Source of the DNA: Amycolatopsis sp. MtRt-6 | GTDB taxonomy: Bacteria; Actinomycetota; Actinomycetes; Mycobacteriales; Pseudonocardiaceae | Length of the DNA stretch: 64,000 nucleotides | Reading direction: 5' to 3' | Assembly (NCBI RefSeq): GCF_017308975.1 | Contig: NZ_JADWPD010000011.1 | Location: forward strand, 1-64,000 | In this document: piece by piece, positions 58,572 to 64,000 of the stretch | How the letters are laid out: every line of letters begins with the position of its first letter | Numbering within the stretch: position 1 is the stretch's first letter | Notes under the pieces: model-generated | Databases searched by the model: none | Seen by the model: the letters and a program-made list of their open reading frames with translations, nothing else | Told to the model about the DNA's origin: nothing | Made by a program: the position numbers and the translations under genes

Positions 58572-59351
58572 TCAGTAATGGATCGGACCGAGCGCGCCGC
58601 CGCTGGCGATGATCGGGTCGCCGTTGAGCGCGACACTGCGCGGGCTGGCCAGGAACGCGATCACTGCGGCGACCTCGTCCGGGGTGACGATCCGGCCGAT
58701 GGAGATCGTCGCGCTGAACTCGCGTTCGACCTCCTTCAAGGTCAGCCCGCGGGACTCGGCATTGGCGGCGAGCGCCTTGGTTGCGGTGTCGCTGCTGGTG
58801 GGGCCGGGGTGGACGACGGTCACGTTCACGCCACGGGGGCCCAGTTCGTCGGCGAGGTTCTTCGTCAGCGCGGCAACGGCGATGTTGCGAACCGAGCCGG
58901 TTACCGAACCGGTGCGCCGCGCGGCGATGCCGCCGACGTTGATGATCCGGCCCCAGCCGCGCTCGACCATGCCGGGCGCGAACGACCTGGCACAGCGCAG
59001 ATAACCCCGCACCTTGACATTGATCTCCGCTTCCAATGCTGACTCCGCGATCACGCCGGGGTTGGTCATGGCCGCGTTGTTGACCAGGATGTCGACGCCG
59101 CCCAGTTGCTCGATGGCGGTGGTGGCCATGGCGGCTACCGAGGCGTCGTCACCGGTGTCCGCGCCGATCCCGATCACGCGTGCCCCGGTGTCGGCGGCGA
59201 GCAGAGCGGCCTGCTCGACCGCCGTCTGCGCATTGCGGCCGACGAGTGCGACATCGGCGCCTTCCTGGGCGAGCGCCCGGCCCACTGCCAGGCCGATGCC
59301 CCGGCTGCCGCCGGTGACCACCGCGCGTTTGTCCTTCAGCCTCAAATCCAT
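58572..59351 (-). CDS. SDR family protein lacking the Ser-Tyr-Lys triad
   Basis: A 259-residue Rossmann protein of the short-chain dehydrogenase family. The cofactor motif TGGSRGIG (13-20) and the NNAA motif (91-94) are intact. The catalytic Ser is replaced (INVGGIA), and in place of the usual YxxxK stands SVRNIAVAAL, so both Tyr and Lys are missing. It either uses another mechanism or is a non-reductive member. It is probably cotranscribed with the CMD-family gene downstream and the TetR gene upstream. Confidence 0.88.
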   Translation of the reverse strand: MDLRLKDKRAVVTGGSRGIGLAVGRALAQEGADVALVGRNAQTAVEQAALLAADTGARVIGIGADTGDDASVAAMATTAIEQLGGVDILVNNAAMTNPGVIAESALEAEINVKVRGYLRCARSFAPGMVERGWGRIINVGGIAARRTGSVTGSVRNIAVAALTKNLADELGPRGVNVTVVHPGPTSSDTATKALAANAESRGLTLKEVEREFSATISIGRIVTPDEVAAVIAFLASPRSVALNGDPIIASGGALGPIHY

Positions 59352-59421
59352 GACATGTTCTCCTCAGTTGATCGACACCGCAGTGCGATGAGAGTGGCAC
59401 TGTCCCGTTAGGACGGTCAAT

Positions 59422-60006
59422 TCAGGGGTGATGGCATAGCGCCTGTAGCACCATGTCCCCATATCGGCGCCAGACTGCGGGGTCACGTTCTCCGAATCGC
59501 ACCAGCTGCAGTGCCGCGCCGCACAAGAGCACACGCACGTCCCGCGGCGTGGCGTCCGCACGCAGTTTCCCGGTCGTCCGAGCGGTCTCCATGACCTCGA
59601 TCAGCGGCTCCAGGAGTGGAAGGGCGGTCTGGGAAACAGCATCCGCGAGCCGTTCGGCCAGCAGGCGATCATGGGCCAGGACATCGAAAAGTTCGAAAAC
59701 ATAGACGCGGAACCCCTCGTAGGGGTCGGCCTCGCGCCGCGCCTTCGCTGTGCGTCGTGCGAGCTCGTCCAAGCCCAGTTGCGTGATCGACTCGAGCAAG
59801 TCCTCCTTGGTGGGAAAGCTTCGGTACACCGTTGCTTTGCCGACCTGAGCTTTCGCGGCGACCTGGGGAATCGTGACCAACGCCCCGTGTTCGCGGAACA
59901 GGTCGATCGCGGCGGTGATCACCCGTTCGTGGTTGCGGCGGGCGTCTGCCCGTCCCGGCGAGGCAGTCGCGTGCCGAGCCGGTCCGGGATTCTTCGGCGA
60001 GTTCAC
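59422..60006 (-). CDS. TetR family regulator
   Basis: A 194-residue repressor with a helix-turn-helix at about residues 28-70 (RVITAAIDLFREHGALVT, VAAKAQVGKATVYRSF) and a C-terminal domain of the SBD-type (LFDVLAHDRLLAERLADAV). It is followed by the SDR and CMD-family genes. The paired GGACCC palindromes at 60177-60218 lie upstream, with a possible 37-codon gene between, and are its likely operators. Confidence 0.89.
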   Translation of the reverse strand: MNSPKNPGPARHATASPGRADARRNHERVITAAIDLFREHGALVTIPQVAAKAQVGKATVYRSFPTKEDLLESITQLGLDELARRTAKARREADPYEGFRVYVFELFDVLAHDRLLAERLADAVSQTALPLLEPLIEVMETARTTGKLRADATPRDVRVLLCGAALQLVRFGERDPAVWRRYGDMVLQALCHHP

Positions 60007-60025
60007 AGGACGAAACCCCTGCCCA

Positions 60026-60139
60026 TCAAAGAGTCTGGTCAGGTCGATCGATGTCGAAGCCGCTCTCGCTCAGACGCCGGAAGCGACCATCCTCGGCGAA
60101 GGTGCCGAAGACCGCGATCTCGTCGCGGTTCAAAGGCAT
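60026..60139 (-). CDS. possible 37-residue peptide gene
   Basis: An ATG at 60139 opens a 37-codon frame reading MPLNRDEIAVFGTFAEDG and ending in PDQTL, with good codon bias. It lies between the paired operators and the TetR gene on the same strand. It could be a leader peptide, a small protein or the remnant of an enzyme gene. No strong ribosome binding site is seen. Confidence 0.4.
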   Translation of the reverse strand: MPLNRDEIAVFGTFAEDGRFRRLSESGFDIDRPDQTL

Positions 60140-60176
60140 GACTCATTGCGGGAATCCTCACGCCAGGAGCTCAAGT

Positions 60177-60218
60177 GGACCCGTGGGTCCGGTTCGATGG
60201 TAGCGGACTCACGGGTCC
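60177..60218. promoter_or_regulatory. paired GGACCC-type operators
   Basis: GGACCCGTGGGTCC (60177-60190, perfect) and GGACTCACGGGTCC (60205-60218, near-perfect) have centres 28 bp apart and similar flanks in inverted orientation. They lie in the divergent region between the TetR unit and the IclR gene and are strong candidates for TetR binding. Confidence 0.78.
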
Positions 60219-60356
60219 GTTTTGAGGAGGGTTCCCGTGTCGCTCGTCACATGGGGTCGTTCGCGGGCAGGCGGCGCGGGGTGTGCAAAACTCGGCGAGA
60301 TAAGCCCTGGTTGAAGGTTCGGCGCCCAGGCAGCTTGTGCCGGATTTTCAGCTATG

Positions 60357-60377
60357 CTGTCCTGTATGCCAGGACAG
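60357..60377. promoter_or_regulatory. CTGTCCTG-N5-CAGGACAG palindrome over the IclR start
   Basis: Perfect 8-bp arms flank the ATG at 60366. A regulator bound here would block its own expression, which fits autoregulation by IclR. Half-site-like ACAGGAC and GTCCTG recur at 63645-63651 and 63700-63705 before the dioxygenase-like gene. Confidence 0.65.
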
Positions 60378-61169
60378 GTGTCGAGCGGCGGGCCCGCAGC
60401 TGCGGGCCATTATCGCGAACGCAATTCGACGGCCGACCGAGCCTTGGACATCCTGGGGTTGTTCTGCGACACCCGGCTGTGCGTCAGTGCCCAGGAGGTT
60501 GCGCAGGCGCTGGGTACCGCGCGGTCGACGGCGTACCGTTACGTGCAGAGCCTTGTCGGAGCGGGTTTCCTCGAGGAAGCCCCGGCCGGCGGCTTCCGGC
60601 TGGGTCCGCGCGTGCTGGAGCTCGGCCGCCTCGCCCGGCGGAGCTACGGTCTCTCGGACGTGGCGCTGCCGATCATGCTGGAGCTCTGCGAGAAGCTCGG
60701 CGAGACGGTGTTGCTCACCAGGCGTGCCGGGGCCCATGCGATCTGCCTGGAGCGGGTGGAGGCCGATCATCCGGTCCGCATCTCGTACGAGCGGGGCAGC
60801 ACGCTGCCGGTCAACGCGGGCGCCTCCGCGCTCGTCCTGATCGCATACCTGCCTCCCGCGGAAAGCAAGGCGCTGCTGAAGCGGGAGCGGCTGCAACAGT
60901 TCACGCCGCGCACGCTCACCAAGGTCGAGGATCTGCTGGCGCGGCTCGAGTCGATCCGGGCGGACGGCTACTGCGTCGCGCGCGGGGAGCTGGACGAGAA
61001 CATTCTGGGCGTCGCGGCTCCGATCGTCGATGCGAGCGGCGCGGTGACCGCGGCTGTCAGTGTGGCAGCCCTCGAGACCCGGGTCCCCGACGAACGGTTG
61101 CCCGAGGTGGTTGCTGCCGTGGCCGACGCCGCGGCCCGCGTCAGCGACCGGCTGGCCCTCGCCGGCTGA
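60366..61169 (+). CDS. IclR family regulator
   Basis: A 267-residue regulator of aromatic catabolism type. The N-terminal winged helix (about residues 20-75: DRALDILGLFCDTRLCVSAQ, TARSTAYRYVQSLV) is followed by the ligand-binding IclR domain (GLSDVALPIMLELCEKLGET and LDENILGVAAPIVD). The ATG at 60366 sits inside the palindrome described above; ATG 60354 and GTG 60378 are possible alternatives and none has a good ribosome binding site, so the message may be leaderless. It is convergent with the FAH-family gene. Confidence 0.88.
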   Translation: MPGQVSSGGPAAAGHYRERNSTADRALDILGLFCDTRLCVSAQEVAQALGTARSTAYRYVQSLVGAGFLEEAPAGGFRLGPRVLELGRLARRSYGLSDVALPIMLELCEKLGETVLLTRRAGAHAICLERVEADHPVRISYERGSTLPVNAGASALVLIAYLPPAESKALLKRERLQQFTPRTLTKVEDLLARLESIRADGYCVARGELDENILGVAAPIVDASGAVTAAVSVAALETRVPDERLPEVVAAVADAAARVSDRLALAG

Positions 61170-61188
61170 GCGGCGGAGGTGGGCGCGG

Positions 61189-62016
61189 TTAGACCGTCTC
61201 CGCGAGGACTCGGTTCTCGATCTTGCCGATGCCGGTGACCTCGACGCTGATCTTGTCGCCGTCCTTGAGGAACAGCTGGGGGTCGCGCCGGTATCCCACG
61301 CCGCCGGGTGTCCCGGTGAGGATGACGTCGCCCGGCTCGAGGTTCGTGAACTCCGAGACGGTGCTGATCAGCTCGGGGATCGAGAAGATCAGCAGGTCCA
61401 GCGGGGAGGACTGGACGACCTCGCCGTTGAGCATGGTCGTCAGTGTCTGGGACGCGATCTCGACCTCGTCCGGGGTGACGACGACCGGGCCGAGCGGGGT
61501 CGAGTGGTCCCAGGCCTTGCCCTGCAGCCACTGGTGTGTCTTGTACTGGTAGTCGCGCATGGTCACGTCGTTGGCCACGCTGTAGCCGAGGATGTGCGAA
61601 GCGGCGTCCTTCGCCGGGATGCGGCGGCCCGCCCGGCCGATCACCACGGCGAGTTCGCCCTCGTAGTCCACCTGTCCGGCTTCGGGCGGGAGCAGGATGT
61701 CCTCGTGCGCACCGATCAGGGCGGAGGCGAACTTGGTGAACAGGACCGGGTAGGTCGGCAGCTCGCGCTTGGACTCGTCGACGTGGGTCAGGTAGTTGAG
61801 CCCTACGCACACGACCCGCCGCGGGTCGGCGATCGGTGCGAGCACCCGTTCCTCGAGCGGGAACCGGCCGGCCTCGTCGCGTGCTGCCGAAGCCAGGCGG
61901 TCGATGCCGGTGGTGGCGTCGATCGTGGTGATGCCCTCCAGCGGAGTGACGATCCCGTCGGTCACCTCGCCGATGCGGGTGTTGCCGTTGTCGTCGTAGT
62001 AGCGGGTGAGTCGCAT
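61189..62016 (-). CDS. fumarylacetoacetate hydrolase family enzyme
   Basis: A 275-residue FAH-family enzyme that would cleave or decarboxylate a ring-fission product. Expected metal ligands are Glu119 and Glu121 in DYEGELAVVIG and Asp150 in VANDVTMRD; the general-base-type His78 is in YLTHVDES. GGAG precedes the ATG at 62016 by six bases. It is the last enzyme of the leftward pair with the hydroxylase, with a 55-base overlap at its start. Likely substrates are acylpyruvates or 2-hydroxymuconate derivatives. Confidence 0.92.
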   Translation of the reverse strand: MRLTRYYDDNGNTRIGEVTDGIVTPLEGITTIDATTGIDRLASAARDEAGRFPLEERVLAPIADPRRVVCVGLNYLTHVDESKRELPTYPVLFTKFASALIGAHEDILLPPEAGQVDYEGELAVVIGRAGRRIPAKDAASHILGYSVANDVTMRDYQYKTHQWLQGKAWDHSTPLGPVVVTPDEVEIASQTLTTMLNGEVVQSSPLDLLIFSIPELISTVSEFTNLEPGDVILTGTPGGVGYRRDPQLFLKDGDKISVEVTGIGKIENRVLAETV

Positions 62017-63599
62017 TTCTTCTCCTTGTCGTCGATCCACTGGCCCAGCCATGCGCGGACGTCGTCCCCGTCGCCTGGAGTCCATGAGGCTGCGATGAGC
62101 CGGTCGGGGCGGATGAGCAGGAACCTGCCGCGGTAGGGCTCGAACTCGCGCACGAGGCCGCCGTCCACGTCGACGAGCACGCGGGCGTTCGCCATCGCGG
62201 TGGGGAGCGTCTGGCCGACCACGACGTGCAGGCGTCGGGCACCGGTCATGGCGCAGACGGACTCGGCATCGCTCCACCCTGCCGCGGGGACGTCCACGCC
62301 GATCGTCGTCCACCCGCGACCGGCCGGCTCGTCCAGCATCCGGACCTTGCTGGTGGCGGCGTCGAACACGCGTGGCTGGGCCACGGCGGTGCCGGCTCCG
62401 AGGTCGCCGCTGCGCATCAGCCCGGCGGCGATGGTGTTGGCGGGCCGGTAGCGCATCTGCTCCAGGTAGTTGCGCCCGTCGTCCGTCTCGAGCATCCGGC
62501 GGATGATCCGGTCCCGGCCGGTCGCCAGCCGTTTCGAGGTCGTCATCACGACGCGCCCGAGGCGCTCGGAGACGCGGATGGTGGCGTCCACGTGCGGTCG
62601 GCGCTCGGCTTCATACGTCGAGAGCACGCGCTGCTCAAGAGTGCCGCCGAGGACCCCGGCGATTTTCCAGCAGAGGTTCGTCGCGTCCCGGATTCCCGAG
62701 TTGAGCCCCTGGCCGGCGAAGGGGGGCATCATGTGTGCCGCGTCGCCCATCAGGAAGACGTTGCCGCGCCGCCACTCGTCGGCGTTGACCGCGTTGAACC
62801 GGTAGACCACCGCCCGCTGCACCTGGTCCGGCCTGATGGTCCGATGTGGACCGAGCAGGCGCTCGATCAGGGCGAAACCGGGGTCGGGGCCGGGCTCTGC
62901 CTCTCCGGGGTGCAGGGCGAACTCGTAGCGGCACCGCCCGTCCAGGCCGGGCACGATGACGTGCGGCCTTTCCGGGCAGCCGTGGTGCATCGCGTACCGC
63001 TCGGTGCGGGTGTCCTCGAGGGTGTCCACGACCAGCCAGTTGTCCTGATAGGACCGTCCGGTCATGTCGATCCCGAGCAGGGTGCGGACGGTCGAGCGCC
63101 CGCCGTCCGCCGCGATGAGGTACCGCGCCCGGACGCTACGCGCGATGCCCGCCACCTCGGTCACGGCGCAGACCCGGCGCCGGTCCTGGGTGACGTTCAC
63201 GACGCGCGCCCCGAACCTCAGATCCACGTGCGGGTTCTCGGTCAGCACGGTGCGCAGCACCTGCTCCAGTTCCGGCTGGGCGAACGGGTTCTTGAAGGGG
63301 AAGCCGAGGCGGTACGGCGCCGGGCCGGAGGCCTGGAACAGCCGGCGCCCGTCGTGTCCGAAATAGACGGTGCCGGTGCCCGGCACGGCGATGCGCATGA
63401 TCCGGTCGGCGATCCCCGCATCCTGGTAGGTCCTGAGTGACTCGTCGTCGATGCTGATCGCCTTCGGCTCGGCGACAGGTTCGGCCTGCGCCTCCAGGAC
63501 GATGACCGACACGCCCCGCGCTGCCAGCAAGGCCGCGGCCGTCATGCCGACCGGCCCGGCCCCGACGACGATCACGTCGGCGTTCGGCTCTTCGCGCAC
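61962..63599 (-). CDS. FAD-dependent aromatic hydroxylase
   Basis: A 545-residue flavoprotein monooxygenase of the phenol/3-(3-hydroxyphenyl)propionate hydroxylase group. The dinucleotide motif VVGAGPVGMT (11-20) is near the start, a DG motif is in YLIAADGGRS and the second FAD motif is FLMGDAAHMMPPFAGQGLNS. The C-terminal thioredoxin-like domain is present. It would add a hydroxyl next to an existing one, giving a catechol-type ring for cleavage. Start GTG 63599 after AAGGAA; the 3' end overlaps the FAH gene by 55 bases. Confidence 0.92.
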   Translation of the reverse strand: MREEPNADVIVVGAGPVGMTAAALLAARGVSVIVLEAQAEPVAEPKAISIDDESLRTYQDAGIADRIMRIAVPGTGTVYFGHDGRRLFQASGPAPYRLGFPFKNPFAQPELEQVLRTVLTENPHVDLRFGARVVNVTQDRRRVCAVTEVAGIARSVRARYLIAADGGRSTVRTLLGIDMTGRSYQDNWLVVDTLEDTRTERYAMHHGCPERPHVIVPGLDGRCRYEFALHPGEAEPGPDPGFALIERLLGPHRTIRPDQVQRAVVYRFNAVNADEWRRGNVFLMGDAAHMMPPFAGQGLNSGIRDATNLCWKIAGVLGGTLEQRVLSTYEAERRPHVDATIRVSERLGRVVMTTSKRLATGRDRIIRRMLETDDGRNYLEQMRYRPANTIAAGLMRSGDLGAGTAVAQPRVFDAATSKVRMLDEPAGRGWTTIGVDVPAAGWSDAESVCAMTGARRLHVVVGQTLPTAMANARVLVDVDGGLVREFEPYRGRFLLIRPDRLIAASWTPGDGDDVRAWLGQWIDDKEKKCDSPATTTTTATPASAR

Positions 63600-63644
63600 T
63601 ACGACACTTCCTTGTCTCGACAAGCAGGATGCGTGTCTCTCATT

Positions 63645-63705
63645 ACAGGACTTGCCCTCTCTTCGTGTCAAGCCGTACGTTCTGTTTGTCAGTCCATATG
63701 TCCTG
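63645..63705. promoter_or_regulatory. divergent promoter, hydroxylase / dioxygenase-like gene
   Basis: This 120-bp gap holds ACAGGAC (63645-63651) and GTCCTG (63700-63705), the half-sites of the palindrome over the IclR start, in inverted orientation. It also has TTGTC-TC-GACAA at 63612-63623. IclR probably controls both genes here. Confidence 0.45.
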
Positions 63706-63719
63706 AAAAAGGAGACACC

Positions 63720-64000
63720 ATGTCGATCGTCGAACTGGGCCACACCGGCTTCTGGGTGGAGGATCTGGCCAAGATGCGCGACTTCTACACCCGGGTGCTC
63801 GGCCTGACCGTGACGGACGAGGACGAGGAGCTCGGCATCGTCTTCTTCTCGTCCCGCCCGGAGGTCGAGCACCACGAGTTCGTCCTGGCGAACGGTCGGA
63901 CCGCCCCAGCGGGCTCGCTGCTCACCCACCAGGTCTCGTGGCGGGTGGACTCCCTGGAGGCCATCGTCGAGTACCACAAGCGGTTCCGGGCCGAAGGCGT
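63720..64000 (+). CDS. VOC / extradiol dioxygenase-like protein (partial)
   Basis: The first 93 residues of a vicinal-oxygen-chelate protein, cut by the window end. The start is MSIVELGHTGFWVEDL, with a metal-ligand type His (His8) and the helix MRDFYTRVLGL; EVEHHEFVL near residue 55 is the usual second half of the first repeat. AAGGAG stands seven bases before the ATG. Next to an aromatic hydroxylase it is probably an extradiol ring-cleavage dioxygenase, but a glyoxalase-like protein is possible until the rest is seen. Confidence 0.8.
   Translation, partial: MSIVELGHTGFWVEDLAKMRDFYTRVLGLTVTDEDEELGIVFFSSRPEVEHHEFVLANGRTAPAGSLLTHQVSWRVDSLEAIVEYHKRFRAEG

Noticed and set aside
1..64000. CRISPR arrays
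   Set aside because: No regularly spaced repeat series was seen; the direct repeats at 20519-20579 are only two copies.

Overview
The window is very GC-rich double-stranded DNA with strong G/C bias at third codon positions, GGAGG/AAGGAG ribosome binding sites, many GTG starts and ATGA/GTGA gene overlaps. Together with the gene content (BTAD/LysM regulator, actinobacterial type IV secretion genes, many TetR/LacI/IclR regulators), this points to an actinomycete, most likely a Pseudonocardiales-type organism such as Amycolatopsis. The genus is an inference from style and gene content only. No rRNA, tRNA or CRISPR array was seen.

Region A (1-3537) holds a Tad-like pilus fragment: a TadE/G-like protein, a small coiled-coil protein and a large LysM/BTAD membrane protein. 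After a gene-free stretch (3538-4291) comes a cassette of a MoxR-type AAA+ ATPase, a zincin-motif/VWA protein and an unknown protein (4292-8073), followed by decayed sequence and a hairpin.

Region B (8691-20465, minus strand) is a mating-type secretion operon. In transcription order it encodes a sigma-like helix-turn-helix protein, pilin, TrbL/VirB6-like channel, PrgI-like protein, VirB4 ATPase, TraG/VirD4-like coupling protein (broken by one frameshift), replication-relaxation protein, transglycosylase/NlpC wall hydrolase and a winged-helix protein. A divergent pair (20783-22743) encodes a methyltransferase-like protein and a DNA methyltransferase. Regions A and B look like part of an integrative conjugative element; no integrase or attachment site is visible. 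A graveyard of gene fragments (22744-23948) separates it from the metabolic part.

Region C (23949-37765) encodes uptake and catabolism of an amide or amine: an amidase, a complete five-gene peptide/nickel-class ABC transporter, a MaoC-like hydratase, an acyl-CoA synthetase, a TetR regulator, an aldehyde dehydrogenase, a FAD amine oxidase and a cupin. An IS5-family insertion sequence sits exactly on the stop codon of the oxidase. A 5' gene stub and a frameshifted serine recombinase remnant mark a rearrangement scar near 37.9 kb.

Region D (38559-53949) is a rhamnoside utilisation locus: a LacI regulator, two related GH78 alpha-L-rhamnosidases, a sugar ABC importer without its own ATPase, a GH3 beta-glucosidase and three different ester hydrolases. 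The combination suggests acylated rhamnosyl-glucosides as substrates.

Region E (54077-64000) looks like an aromatic-acid degradation locus: two amidohydrolase/decarboxylase-family enzymes, a carboxymuconolactone-decarboxylase-family protein, an SDR lacking its catalytic triad, a FAD aromatic hydroxylase, a VOC/extradiol-dioxygenase-like protein (cut by the window end) and a fumarylacetoacetate-hydrolase-family enzyme, with three TetR and one IclR regulators and several clear palindromic operators. Region D could free the sugar and region E degrade the aromatic aglycone of one plant glycoside; this link is a hypothesis.
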